From the NCBI RefSeq assembly GCF_038502225.1, contig NC_091321.1, positions 37,729,261 to 37,793,260 of the forward strand: a stretch of DNA of 64,000 nt, read 5' to 3'. The notes beneath the pieces are model-generated. The model saw only the letters and a list, made by a program, of their open reading frames with translations, searched no databases and had not been told where the DNA came from. Shown in pieces: positions 41,606 to 52,915 of this stretch. Origin of the DNA: Cherax quadricarinatus. Lineage: Eukaryota > Arthropoda > Malacostraca > Decapoda > Parastacidae. The translations under genes and the position numbers were made by a program. The first letter of the stretch is position 1, and each line of letters starts with the position of its first letter.

Positions 41606-41645
41606 ACTCCCACATATCCAAAACATTGCTGGGACATATAATTTT

Positions 41646-42172
41646 TTTTTTCCCCTACAAGTCGGCCGTCTCCCACCGAGGCAGGGTGACCCAAAAAAGA
41701 AAGAAAATCCCCAAAAAGAAAATGCTTTCATTATCATTCAACACTTTCACCACATTCACACATTATCACTGTTTTTGCAGAGGTGCTCAGAATACAACAG
41801 CTTAGAAGCATATACGTGTAAAGATACACAACATATCCCTCCGAACTGCCTATATCCCAAACCCCTCCTTTAAAGTGCAGGCATTGTACTTCCCATTTCT
41901 AGGACTCAAGTCTGACTATATGAAAATAACTGGTTTCCCTGAATCCCTTCACTAAATATTACCCTGCTCACACTCCAAAAGATCGTCAGGTCCCAAGTAT
42001 CATTTGTCTCCATTCACTCCTATCTAACACGCTCACGCACGCTTGCTGGAAGTCCAAGCCCCTCGCCCACAAAACCTCCTTTACCCCCTTTCTCCAGCCC
42101 TTTCGAGGATGACCCCTACTTCGCCTTCCTTCCCCTATAGATTTATATGCTTTCCATGTCATTCTACTTTGA
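41646..42172 (-). mobile_element. RTE-like LINE 3' fragment
   Basis: It starts with an opposite-strand poly(A) (TTTTTTTTTCCCC) and the tail CCGTCTCCCACCGAGGCAGG, then reads on the minus strand MTWKAYKSIGEGRRSRGHPR and GVKEVLWARGLDFQQACVSV, the last coding part. The intact tail with poly(A) marks an ordinary 5'-truncated insertion. Confidence 0.75.
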
Positions 42173-42278
42173 TCCATATAAATACTTTGTATATGTTCCA
42201 AGACAATAGTAAATGGACAAGGCAAATGTAAATGGCCACCTGTCAGTGTGTTTGTGACAATTTGAGTACAATTTCAGT

Positions 42279-42580
42279 ACCTAATACACCTACAATCCGA
42301 CTTACGACCGAGTTCGGTTCCGAGAAACCGGTCGTAAGTCGAACTTTACTACTGAATATCAACAAAACATTTTTGTAATGACTATTTTATTGTTTTATTT
42401 TGGTATTTCATGTTTTACTTTTTATGCTGTTAGTACTGTATTTTATACTGTAAGGTTTAGGATAAACACTGTGTACAACACAAATAGTTGTTTATATCCC
42501 AGAAATTTGGCATAAAAAACACGGTCGTAAGTCGAGTGGTCGTAAGTCGAGCAGGTCGTAAGTCGGATGGTAGGTACACT
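42279..42580. mobile_element. MITE of about 300 bp with repeated CGACTTACGACC motifs
   Basis: The ends are inverted: TACAATCCGACTTACGACC at the left, and a right end whose complement is TACCATCCGACTTACGACC. Two more GGTCGTAAGTCGAG copies lie just inside the right end and one near the left. The superfamily could not be decided; flanking TACCT(A)/TAGGTA may be part of the ends. A decayed copy lies at about 52437-52585. Confidence 0.65.
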
Positions 42581-43106
42581 AGTGTCAGAACAAAGAATGG
42601 TTATGAAATGACAAGAACTACTATAAATTGTAATTATCGGAACATAAAAATTATATAATATGAAAAATATAAAAAAAAGGTATATCGGCAACACTTCTGC
42701 AAGTGGCAGGACTCGATGTTGCTGTCATGTGAGCATCCAGTGCCAACTTCTCCGCCTCATATCTCTGCAAGTACTGACCCTAATTTTTTTTTATTCTAAA
42801 ACACTTAAAAAGATGTGCTCTTTTTTTTTTCTATAAAAACAAGATTTTTTTTTTTTTTCAAAATGTTCAGGGCGCTGCGCAAGTGAACGTATATATACGT
42901 TTGGATCATTAAAGGATTAATGTACAGCAGTATTCCAGCCCAGGGAGAACAAGTGGTTTAAAAAGGATCATCATTGGCTTGTTTTGAATGTTCTTATTAT
43001 CTATCCTGTCATTTTCTTCACAAATGTAATAGTGACAGTGTTGTGATCCTTGAAGGTGAGATCCTCACACATTACCACTCTCAGATCCCTCACATTACTT
43101 TTCCAC
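42581..43106. other. Unassigned intron sequence
   Basis: It contains A/T-rich runs and, at 42880-42920, GAACGTATATATACGTTTGG followed by TTAA-like sequence, a relic of the short TTAA MITE type seen at 17559-17769. No exon was recognised. Confidence 0.4.
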
Positions 43107-43262
43107 TCTGTTAACATAAGAACATAAGAAAGGAGGAACACTGCAGCAGGCCTGTTGGCCCATACTAGGCAGGTCCTTTACAATTCATCCCACTAACAAA
43201 ATATTTGCCCAACCCAATTTTCAATGCTACCCAAGAAATAAGCTCTGATGTGAAAGTCCCAC

Positions 43263-44455
43263 TCAAATCCAACCCCTTTCACTCATGTATTTATCCAACC
43301 TAAATTTGAAACTGCCCAAAGTCCTAGCCTCAATAACCCAACTAGGTAGACTGTTCCACTCATCAACTACCCTATTTCCAAACCAATACTTCCCTACTTC
43401 CTTTCTAAATCTAACCTTGTCTAATTTAAATCCATTACTGCGGGTTCTCTCTTGGAGAGATATCCTCAAGACCTTATTTATATCCCCTTTATTAATACCC
43501 ATCTTCCACTTATACACTTCGATCAGGTCTCCCCTCATTCTTCGTCTAACAAGTGAATGTAATTTAAGAGACTTCAATCTTTCTTCATAAGGAAGATTTC
43601 TAATGCTATGTATTAATTTAGTCATTCTACGCTGAATGTTTTCTAACGAATTTATGTCCATTCTGTAATATGGAGACCAGAACTGAGCTGCATAATCTAG
43701 GCGAGGCCTTACTAATGATGTATAAAGCTGCAGTATGACCTCTGGACTTCTGTTGCTTACACTTCTTAATGTAAATCCCAATAATCTATTTGCCTTATTA
43801 CATACGCTTAGGCATTGCTGTCTTGGTTTAAGGTTGCTGCTTACCATAACCCCCAAGTCCTTTTCGCAATTTGTATGGCTAAGTTCTACATCATTTAACT
43901 TATAAGTGCTAGGGTTATGGACACTCCTGAGTTTCAGAACCTTGCATTTATCTACATTGAACTGCATCTGCCACTTTTCTGACCAAGAATTGAGTTTGTC
44001 TAAATCCTTCTGAAGTTCCCTAACATCTACGTTTGAATCAATTACCCTACCTATCTTTGCGTCATCGGCGAATTTGCTCATTTCACTAGTAATTCCCTCA
44101 TCAAGGTCATTGATATATATTATAAACAACAACGGGCCCAAGACTGATCCCTGTGGAACGCCACTTGTTACAGGTCCCCACTCGGATTTAACCCCATTTA
44201 TGGACACTCTCTGCTTCCTGTCTGTGAGCCATGACTCGATCCATGAGAGCACTCTTCCCCCAATGCCATGAGCTGCCACTTTCTTTAACAGTCTCTGGTG
44301 CAGAACTCTATCAAAAGCCTTACTAAAATCTAAGTAAATAATATCAAATTCTTTATCGTGGTCAACAGCCTCAAAAGCTTTACTGAAGAAAGTTAATAAA
44401 TTAGTTAGACAAGAACGGCCTCTTGTGAATCCATGCTGAGTATCATTAATCAAGC
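43263..44455 (-). pseudogene. CR1-like reverse transcriptase, main open part
   Basis: The frame runs from INDTQHGFTRGRSCLTNLL through YLDFSKAFDRVLHQRLL, GVPQGSVLGPLLFIIYINDL, MSKFADDAKIG (the catalytic FADD, about 44075), SWSEKWQMQFNVDKC, then a C-terminal region ending NSLPSWVIEARTLGSFKFRL. It is uninterrupted for 396 codons. Upstream, ANVIPILKAGDKSLPSNYRP and ISLTSIVGKLLE continue to a single in-frame stop at about 44491 (likely an Arg codon changed to TGA), and further upstream a frame change occurs near 44630. Only a few lesions separate it from an intact enzyme. Confidence 0.85.
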
Positions 44456-45063
44456 TATGCTTATCGAGATGGCTTCTTATAATCTCAGCTATAATTCACT
44501 CTAGTAATTTGCCTACAATTGAGGTCAGGCTTATTGGGCGGTAATTTGACGGTAATGACTTGTCCCCTGCTTTCAAAATAGGAATTACATTAGCCATCTT
44601 CCACATTCAGACACTACTCCTGTTTGAAGAGATAAATTAAAAATATTAATTAATGGTTCACAGAGTTCCATTTTGCATTCCTTAAGAACCCTTGAAAAAA
44701 AGCTCATTGGGACCCGGCAACTTATTTTGCTTCAGTCGGTCTATTTGTTTCATAACCATTTCACTAGTGACTGTGATGTTACATAATTTATCTTCTTTAG
44801 TCCCACTATAAAAATTAATTACTGGAATATTGTTAGTGTCTTCCTGTGTAAAAACCGAGAGAAAATAATTATTTAAAATTGAGCACATTTCATTCTCCTT
44901 GTCAGTAAGATGCCCATAGTTATTTTTAAGGGGACCTATCTTATCTCTAACTTTCGTTCTATAGACCTGGAAAAATTTTTTGGGTTAGTTTTCGAATCCC
45001 TAGCAACTTTAATTTCATATTCCCTTTTAGCTTTTCTTACCCCCTTTTTAACGTCCCTTTTAA

Positions 45064-46105
45064 CCCTTTCAGGGTCCAAACCGTAGATCTACGTCATGAG
45101 CTCAGCTCACTCTGATAAACTGTGAGTGGTAAATTTGGGCCTAGATATGAGAGCATACATCTATGTGGTATATGTGCACCACATAAAACAAATCCTGCAG
45201 CACACTGTGTATAATGAGAGAAAAAAACTGAGACCATGATTTTCGATTAAAACAGCGACTTTGCAGTGTTTTTTCGTATGTTTTTTATAGTTGTATTTGT
45301 GATTTCTTGGTCTCATTTGATAGAATGGAAGACATATTACAGAAATAGAGATAATTTTGATTGGTGTTAGCACTGGAAATGGCTTGAAATTGAGCTCAAA
45401 GTGGCGGAAATGTTAAATTTTTGCCGATGTTCAAGAGTAAACAAACGACCTCACACGTCTAATACACGCCAGCTGGTGGGTCTAATATACATTCACAAAT
45501 GTGGTGATGATATTTATACAATTATTACAATATTGCATAACAGTAAATCTTCTATTTTTTGGTGTGAATAAAAATTCATTATGTGAATAAAAAATAAAAA
45601 TGGAATTTATTTGTAAAGCCTCAAAACATAACTAATGAACAGAGGAAATGTTAGTTTAGTGCCAGGAACACCTACATTGTTTATTCTGGACCCTATTTTG
45701 AAACTGGAATATTTTGAACTTTGTGTTAAATTGGCCAAATTACCAATTTCCGGTCACTTTATTTTGTAGTTGAAACAGTTGACTTGGCGATTTCTTGTGC
45801 TCAATCGATAGAATAGAAGTAATACTAGTGAAATAGCTGAGAATTTGGTTGACTGGAATAATGTAATTGGCCTAAAATGGGAGTCAAAGTCGGCAAAATC
45901 GCCGATTCGTAAATATCACTGACACATCAAAATTCACGAGAGCATAATTTCGTCAATTTTCCATCAAATTTCGTACTTTTTGTTTTAGTACATTCACAAA
46001 AAGATTCTCTACCATTTCATAAGAAAAAATAACAATTTTTTTTTTTTTGAAAATTCTTGGACACTGGGGCACCACTTCAGATTTTGGCCTTGGACCCTGA
46101 AAGGG
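45064..46105 (+). mobile_element. TTAA (piggyBac-like) non-autonomous transposon, GATC subfamily with one palindrome
   Basis: CCCTTTCAGGGTCC and GGACCCTGAAAGGG are flanked by TTAA (45060-45063, 46106-46109). Only one CGTAGATCTACG is present (45082-45093). Compared with the copy at 16349 it lacks one 34-bp unit, as expected from recombination between the duplicated AGGGTCC sequences. It interrupts the CR1-like element between endonuclease and reverse transcriptase. Confidence 0.85.
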
Positions 46106-46109
46106 TTAA

Positions 46110-47025
46110 TGTCAATATACTGATTCATAAGATGACCCTCCCCTCTTTTGCTATGCCTATAAATTCCTTTCTTTTGCCCTAGTAGATATTTCAGCCTATT
46201 ATTCATCCATTTTGGGTCATTTCTATTTGATCTAATTTCTTTATACAGGATAAACGTTCTTTGAGCAGCATGTACGGTGTTCAGAAAACTGCCATATTGA
46301 TAGCTCTCTTCATTACCCCAGTCAACAGATGAATAGTGTTCTCTAAGCCCATTGTAATCTGCTAAGCGAAAATCTGGAACTGTTACTGAGTTGTCTCTAC
46401 TATCATGCTTCCATTCTATGCTAAAGGTAATTGATTTGTGATCAATTGTGCCGAGTTCCTCATTAATCTCTAAATTATTAACAAGGGTTTCCTTGTTCGC
46501 CAGAACCAAATCAAGCAGGTTATTTCCCCTTGTAGGTTCTGTCACAAACTGCTTCAAAAAACATTCCTGAACTACTTCTAAGAAGTCGTTTGATTTTAAA
46601 TTCCCAGTCAAGAAATTCCAATCAATATGACTAAAGTTAAAGTCTCCTGGAATTACTACATTATCGTGCCTTGTGGCCTTAACAATTTCCTCCCATAGTA
46701 GTCTCCCTTGGTCCCTATCTAAGTTTGGGAGACGGTATATCACACCTAATATCAATTTTTCAAGTCCCTCTGAAAATTCTATCCAAACAGACTCTGTATA
46801 TGTTACTTCAGCATTAATACCCGTTTTTATGCAACAGTTCAAGCGATCTCGGACATACAATGCCACCCCACGCCCCTTCCCGATACTTCTGTCTACTTGG
46901 AACAATTTAAAACCCTGTATGTGACATTCAGCAGGCATGTCCCGATTTTTCGTATTGAACCACGTTTCAGTCAAGGCAAATACATCAATGTTACCTGCAC
47001 TGGCAACTAGTCTCAACTCATCCAT
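46110..47025 (-). pseudogene. CR1-like AP endonuclease domain
   Basis: The frame has NIDVFALTETWFN (the catalytic TET), GKGRGVALYVRDRL, VWIEFSEGLEKLILGVIYRL, NVVIPGDFNFSHIDWN (GDFN motif, about 46640), NLLDLVLANKE and TIDHKSITFSI (the DH pair, about 46450). All main endonuclease motifs are visible without a stop up to the TTAA insertion at 46109. Confidence 0.85.
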
Positions 47026-47257
47026 CTTATTCCTAGTACTACGACTATTTGAGTAACATATATTTAAGGACCCCCTTTCTCTTTACCCTTCCTGCTCCTT
47101 TCTGTTATTCCACTAAACCTATTACTGTCCTTGTCACCTAGTGCCACTGGCTTTCCATTATCCACCTCATTTTGCCTATTTCTAGTTCTCCTAGTACTCA
47201 CAATACTACACTGGGACTTCGCTGTTTTCCCGCCAAAACCCATACCACTAACTATTC

Positions 47258-47887
47258 CTAGTTGAAAGACCTAACAGCTCCCTCCACTGCGTTGGCCAAT
47301 GCTCCCACCCCAAGCCTAGATAAGTGAACCCCATCCCTGTTATACATGTCATTTCTGCCATAGAAGAAGTCCCAGTAGTCAACGAATGTTACCGCATTTT
47401 CCTTACAGTATTTGTTCAGCCAGCAATTGACACCAATTGCCCTGGACAGCCATTCATTTCCAACTCCTCTCCTTGGCAAAATACCACATGTGACAGGGTT
47501 CCCACCCTTCCTCCTAATTATCTCTATTGCTGTCCTATTCCTGCTAATCAGGTCCTCACTCCTATGTCTGCCAACATCGTTGCCTCTAGCACTGAGACAG
47601 ATAATAGGATTGCTCCCATTACCTCTCATAATGTCATCCAGACGGCTAACAATGTCCTCCATCCCAGCTCCAGGAAAGCAAACCCTGTGTCTCCTACTCC
47701 TGTCCTTCAAGCAGAACGCCCTATCCATGTATCTAACCTGGCTATCCCCAACAACAACAATATTCTTACCTTCCTTGTTGTCGTTCGTCGTGACGATCCC
47801 AGTAGTCGACTCACATTCGTCGGGTAGCACAGAGAATGCGTTGGAGGTTTCCACAAGAGTTTCCTCAGCAGTCTCTTTCTTCTTCAT
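47258..47887 (-). pseudogene. CR1-like first open frame with SGNH/esterase-like domain
   Basis: The frame shows IVVVGDSQVRYMDRAFC (a GDS nucleophile block, about 47750), CLSARGNDVGRHRSEDLISR (about 47600; the N of block III is present), and NRDGVHLSRLGVGALA (a D..H catalytic pair, about 47330). This is the SGNH-hydrolase (esterase) pattern found in first frames of several CR1-type LINEs. The role of the domain in the life cycle is not settled. The start may lie upstream of 47887. Confidence 0.75.
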
Positions 47888-47935
47888 CGTTTCTGGCTTT
47901 CCATTCGTCTAGTTGTATAACTAGAGTTTGTAATT

Positions 47936-48110
47936 TACTCATTTCTAATTACGTATTATCTCCAATGATTATCTTCCATCTCTTACGTTTTACATCTGTC
48001 TTGTTTTACAACATCTGTCTTGATTTACAACATCTCTCTTGTGTTTTACATCATCTCTCTTGTGTTTTACATCACAAGTGTTGTCTTACAAAGTATATCT
48101 TGTTTTACAG
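47936..48110 (+). repeat. Imperfect tandem repeat forming the polypyrimidine tract before exon D
   Basis: Repeats of about 21-23 bp with TCTTGTTTTACAACATC or TCTTGTGTTTTACATCATC precede the acceptor TCTTGTTTTACAG (to 48110). The real 3' splice site thus looks like the last member of a small array of similar sequences; earlier members have ACATC or ACAAC instead of ACAG. Confidence 0.65.
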
Positions 48111-48287
48111 GTTCTTCGGCAGACCTGGAGACCATAGACAACATCACAGCGTACCTGGCAGCCTCGGCAGCACCCTCCACGAAGCCCCCTCACTCACCAT
48201 CAACATCAGCAATAACACACAAGTCACAACAGAAATCCTCAACTCTTTTCTCCAAGCAACCTACATCCAGGGTACCATCCTTCACAG
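48111..48287 (+). CDS. BTB-psq transcription factor, exon D (Ser/Thr/Pro-rich linker)
   Basis: The acceptor is TTGTTTTACAG (to 48110). GT completes a glycine codon begun in exon C. It encodes SSADLETIDNITAYLAASAA, then a low-complexity stretch PSTKPPHSPSTSAITHKSQQ and KSSTLFSKQPTSR. The donor GTATAC at 48288 was chosen because it leaves one base (phase 1), matching exon E; the nearer GTACCA at 48272 would leave phase 0 and break the junction. The exon end already lies in the first unit of a 29-bp minisatellite, so the last five codons come from repeat sequence. Confidence 0.75.
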
Positions 48288-48655
48288 GTATACTGCCAGG
48301 GTACCATCCTTCCCAGGTATACTGCCAGGGTACCATCCTTCCCAGGTATACTACCAGGGTACCATCTTTCTCAGGTATATTGCCAGGGTACCATCCTTCC
48401 CAAGTATACTCCCAGGGTTCCATCCTTCCCAGGTATACTCCCAGGGTACCATCCTTCCCAGGTATACTGCCAGGGTACCATCCATCCCAGGTATACTGCC
48501 AGGGTACCATCCTTCTCAGGTATACTGCCAGGGTACCATCCTTCCCAGGTATACTGTCAGTGTACCATCATTCTCAGGTAAACTGCCAGGGTACCATCCT
48601 TCTCTGGTATACTATCAGGGTACCATCCTTCCCAAGTATTCTGCCAGGTTATCAT
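48266..48655 (+). repeat. 29-bp minisatellite, about 13-14 copies, each containing a splice-donor sequence
   Basis: The unit is CCAGGGTACCATCCTTCCCA then GGTATACTG. The first copy supplies the end and donor of exon D (CACAG/GTATAC) and each following copy again carries CCCAG/GTATAC or a close variant. The frame of exon D stays open through the whole array to about 48720, so use of a later donor would not meet a stop; only steps of three units (87 bases) would keep the phase required by exon E. Confidence 0.85.
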
Positions 48656-48717
48656 CAGTCTTGTAGTATTTATGAGGTTGTCAGTCCCTCAGTCCTAAGA
48701 AGGCTTTATCTGGGAAG

Positions 48718-50035
48718 TTACTAAATGGTGTAAAGAATTTTTATGAGGATAGTGAGGCTCAGATTAGGGTGTGTAGAAGAGAGGGAGACTACTTCCCGGT
48801 AAAAGTAGGTCTTAGACAGGGATGTGTAATGTCACCATGGTTGTTTAATATATTTGTAGATGGGTTGTCAAAGAAGTAAATGCTGGGGTGTTGGGGAGAG
48901 GGGTGGGATTAAATTATGGGGAATCAAGTACAAAATGGGAGTTGACACAGTTACTTACTGCTGATGATACTGTGCTTATGGGTGATTCTAAAGAAAAGTT
49001 GCAAAGGTTAGTGGACAAGTTTGGGAGGGTGTGTAAAGGTAGAAAGTTGAAAGTGAATTAGGCAAGAGTAAGGTGATTTTTTTTTTTTTTTTTTTTTTAA
49101 CAAGTCGGTCATCTCCCACCGAGGCAGGGCGACCCAAAAAGAAAGAAAATCCCCCTCCCCCCCAAAAAAAAAATATATATTTTCATCATCATTCAACACT
49201 TTCACCTCACTCACACATAATCACTGTTTTTGCAGAGATGCCCAGAATATAACAGTTTAGAAGCATATACGTATAAAGATACACAACATATCCCTCGAAA
49301 CTGCCAATAACCTGAACCCCTCCTTTAAAATGCAGGCACTGTACTTCCCATTTCCAGGACTCAAGTCCGATTATATAAAAATAACTGGTTTCTCTGAAGT
49401 GAATGTTTTCAGATATTTGGGAGTTGACTTGTCAGCAGATAGGTTTATGAAGGATGAGGTTAACCATAGAATTGATGAAGGAAAGAAGGTGAGTTGTGCA
49501 TTGAGGTATCTGTGGAGACAAAAAACATTATCTGTGGAGGCAAAGAAGGGAATGTATGAAAGTATAGTGGTACCAACACTCTTATATGGGTGTGAGGCTT
49601 GGGTTGTAAATGCTGCAGCGAGGAGGCGGTTGGAGGCAGTGGAGATGTGCTGTCTAAGGGCAATGTGTGGTGTAAATATTATGCAGAGAATTTGGAGTGT
49701 GGAAATTATGAGGTGTGGAGTCCTTTTGGGCCACCCCGCCTCGGTGGGATACAGCCGATGTGTTGAAAGAAAAGAAAGTGTGGAGTTAATAAAAGTATGA
49801 GTCAGAGGGTTAAGGAGAGGTTGTTGAGATGGTTTGGTCATTTAGAGAGAATGGAACAAAGTAGAATGACTTGGAGAGAGTGTAAATCTGTAGGGGTTAT
49901 GTAGGCGGGGTAGGGGTCGTCCTTGAAAAGGTTGGAGGGACGGGGTAAAGGAGGTTTTGTATTTCCAGCAAGTGTGCATGAGCATGTTAGATAGGAATGA
50001 ACGGAGACGAATGATTTTGGGACCTGACGAGCTCT
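48718..50035 (+). pseudogene. RTE-like LINE fragment with two further RTE tails inserted
   Basis: The plus strand has a reverse transcriptase part (VGLRQGCVMSPWLFNIF, about 48800; LLTADDTVLMGDS, where FADD has become TADD, about 48950), then an inverted 3' tail with its poly(A) as poly(T) (49079-49396), then the C-terminal part (VNVFRYLGVDLSADRFMKDE, GCEAWVVNAAARRRLEAVEM, 49403-49710). A 58-bp tail is inserted at about 49717-49774 between copies of GTGTGGAGT. The last part ends near 50035 against a TTAA element. Confidence 0.75.
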
Positions 50036-50040
50036 TCGAG

Positions 50041-51880
50041 TGGTCAGTTTGGCCAATTTCACAGAAATTTCAAAAGATGCCAATTTCAAAAAGGGTCCAG
50101 AATGAACAATGCAAACATTCCTGGAAATAAAATAACATTTTCTCTGTTCATCAGTCACGTCTCCAGGCTCCTCTTATATTACTCATGCTTTCCATTTTGA
50201 GTTATTATTCTCACAAAAAATAGAAGATTTACTGTTATGCAGACTACTGCATTATTGTAATAATTGTATAAATAATGTCAACCCATTCATGACTGTGTAT
50301 TAGACTGACCAGTTGGACACGTATTGGAAGTTGAGGTCATTTGTGCACTGCACTCTTGAACGTTTGCAAAAATCGAACATTTCTGCTACTTTGAGCTCAA
50401 TTTCAAGGTATTTTCATCATGAAACCAATCAAAATCATCTCACTTTCTGTAATATGTCTTCCGTTCTATCAAATGAGACCAAGAAAACAAGAATACGACC
50501 GTATGAAAATACACCTCAAAGTTGGCATTTTAACCCTTTGACTGTTCCAACCTTAAATCATGAGGTGTCTCCTCGTTTCGCAAAATATTTGAAAAAAAAA
50601 AAATTATTTTTTCTCATAAAATGATAAGAGAATCTTTTCCCGATTGCAATGACACCAAAAGTACGAAATTTGATGAAAAACTCACGGAATTACTTTTTTG
50701 CGAAGTTGGCGACCTCGACGATATTTACTAATTGGCGATTTCGCCCACTTTGAACCCTATTTTCGACTAATTCCATTGTTCCAGTCGACCAAACTCATAA
50801 CAATTTCTTTAGAACTCAATTTGTTCTATCGATTGAGTACAAGAACCTGCCCATTTACCAATTTCAACTATTCAGTAAAGTGGTCAGAAATTGGCAATTT
50901 GGCCAATTTCACGCAAATTAAAAAATATGCTAATTTCAATATAGGGTCCAGAATGAACAATGCAGACATTTCTGGCTCTAAAATAACATTTTCTTTGTTC
51001 ATCAGTCATGTCTCCAGGCCCCTCTGATATTACTCTTGCTTTCTATTTTGAATTTTTATTCAAACAAAAAATAGAAGATTTATTGTTATGCAGACTACTG
51101 CGATATTGCAATATTATTAACACACTTGCCGATTCCCACCAAGGCAATCGGCCAGTGTGTTAATAATATTGCAATATTGCAGCAGTCTGCATAACAATAA
51201 ATCTTCTATTTTTTGTTTGAATAAAAATTCAAAACAGAAAGCAAAAATATTGCAATAATTGTATAAATAATGTCAACTCATTCATGACTGCATATTAGAA
51301 TGGCTAGTTGGACATTTATTGGACAATGACTTCATTTGTTTACTCTTGAACATTGGCAAAAATCAAACATTTCCCCTACTTTGACCTCCATTTCAAGGTC
51401 CTTTTCATTGTAAAACCAATCAAAATCACCTCTGTTTTTATAACATGTTTTCCATTCTGTCAAATGTGACTATGAAAACGAGAATATAACCATAAAAACT
51501 ATATGAAAATACAACTCAAAATCAGTGTTTTAATCCAAAAACACGGTCAGAGTTTTTTTTTCTCATGATGCAGTGTGCGCTGCAGGATTTTTTTTATATG
51601 GTGCACACTGACCACACAGACACATTCTCTCACATGTGAGTGTTCCAGCTTTCTCCTGCTTGATTTAAAGCCATTAAAATTTTTGAGTATGTATATGTAC
51701 GTCAAACACATTGGCTCGTAAGATGTATTTATACGACCGAAACAGTCGGAGGTTTTTTTCTCATTATGCACTGTGTGCTGCAGGGTCCACACTGACCACC
51801 CTGACCTGTTCTCTCACATGTAGGTCTACCAGCTTTCTCCTGCTAGATTTGAAGCCGCTAGAATTTTGAGGTATTTTTCT
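50041..51880 (-). mobile_element. Nested pair of TTAA (piggyBac-like) elements, decayed
   Basis: An outer truncated copy (50041-50529) is interrupted at TTAA (50530-50533) by an inner copy starting CCCTTTGACTGTTCC at 50534 and ending in a mutated GAAACAGTCGGAGG near 51752; the outer copy then continues to about 51880 (CTCATTATGCACTGTGTGCT). The inner copy belongs to the TATA-palindrome type (decayed GTATATGTAC and GTATTTATAC near 51690 and 51730). Within it an inverted duplication (51117-51250) includes AATCGGCCAGTGTGTTAATA, a piece of RTE tail. Confidence 0.65.
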
Positions 51881-52436
51881 GTCTCATAAATGCGCTGGAT
51901 GACATAAGTCGAACCTTAGAAAATTGCTGATAGGGATACTTCAAAAATTAAATCTTAATCTTGTAAAGCAATCATTCTTTTGTTTGTTTTGGAAATAACT
52001 TCAGTTCAATAGCCGAAAGTGAGCACATACCCGAGTACTAGAGAAATATTTTTTCCCTCCCAAAATCCCTTTTTTATCAGTGTTATCGTAAATTATGAGT
52101 GTCTATTACAGTTTGCCCTCATGCTAGATCCATTTTCTCTCGTAAGAGTGACAAAATAAGGGGTAATAAGCCTTATGCTCGATGGTGTCCACAAAGTCCC
52201 TTTTGTATCTGCACAGCAGGCCTTCATATTATGCTAGATAATGTTTATTCTGGCATATTTTTTATGTTTCTATGCTATTGATATTTCACCTTATGTCATA
52301 ATAGATCAATTGTGATAGGTTAATAAACCTTATTGTTGATATTAGTGTAAGAATAGAATATTTTATCACCTGCTCTCTCTTGCTTATGTCAGCACTTCTA
52401 CCCAGAAGATTCCTGTATATCAATAACACAATTATT
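51881..52436. other. Unassigned intron sequence
   Basis: No known repeat or exon was recognised in this AT-rich stretch; two segments (about 52240-52290 and 53590-53650) look like each other and like Tigger-derivative interiors. Confidence 0.4.
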
Positions 52437-52585
52437 GTAATGATTTTATTTTATCATTTTGTATTTCATTTTTTACTTTACTTTTTAAGCTGTTAGTACT
52501 GTATTTTATATTGTAAAGTTTAGGAGAAACACTGTGCACAACACACAGTTTTTTATTTCCGAGAACATTTGCATACAAAACAATG
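52437..52585. mobile_element. Decayed partial copy of the CGACTTACGACC MITE
   Basis: It matches the middle of 42375-42520 (CTGTTAGTACTGTATTTTAT, then AAACACTGTG, ACAACACA) but lacks the CGACTTACGACC ends. Confidence 0.6.
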
Positions 52586-52905
52586 TCTTTTAGTGAGAAT
52601 CCTCCTGAGAACAGTAAACCTTGTCATCACGTAATTGCTACTACATAAAAGACATGCCCAGTTTGGGCCAATAGGCCTGCTGCAGTGTTCCTCCTTTCTT
52701 ATGTTCTTATATAATAGAGAAGGGACACTGAAACATGCCTTCTCAAATCCATCCATCCATATACATTTGCTCAAACTATTTTTTATGCTACCCAAGCCAT
52801 AGCTTTTGTAACCTTTCTTTCTTGTGTAACCGCTGACTTTTTTCACCACATGTATAACTATTACTACTACCTCTGCTTGTGTGGGCGAAACATTGTCAGT
52901 AAAGG
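52586..52905 (+). mobile_element. Penelope-like 3' fragment with an inserted CR1-like tail
   Basis: AATCCTCCTGAGAACAGTAA (about 52598) matches the coding end of the Penelope-like element at 27908, and ACCCAAGCCATAGCTTTTGT (about 52791) matches 28038. Between them a CR1-like tail (GCCTGCTGCAGTGTTCCTCC, ending TTCTTATGTTCTTAT) is inserted at about 52671-52722. The end GGGCGAAACATTGTC (about 52883) corresponds to the hammerhead-related part. Confidence 0.65.
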
Positions 52906-52915
52906 ATCACATTAC

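Larger units (their letters stand above)
43107..47935 (-). mobile_element. CR1-like LINE, nearly full length, split by a TTAA element
   Basis: On the minus strand the order is a first frame (47887-47258), an endonuclease (47025-46110), a linker, a TTAA insertion (45064-46105), a reverse transcriptase (about 44960-43263), and a 3' end with CTTATGTTCTTATG, the short direct repeat expected at CR1 3' ends. 3' fragments of the same family occur at 52671-52722 and 62286-62440, so it has been an abundant family in this genome. Confidence 0.8.

Noticed and set aside
48272..48273. Nearer GT as the donor of exon D
   Set aside because: It would leave phase 0, while exon E needs one base from the previous exon (phase 1); the donor at 48288 fits both phase and consensus better.
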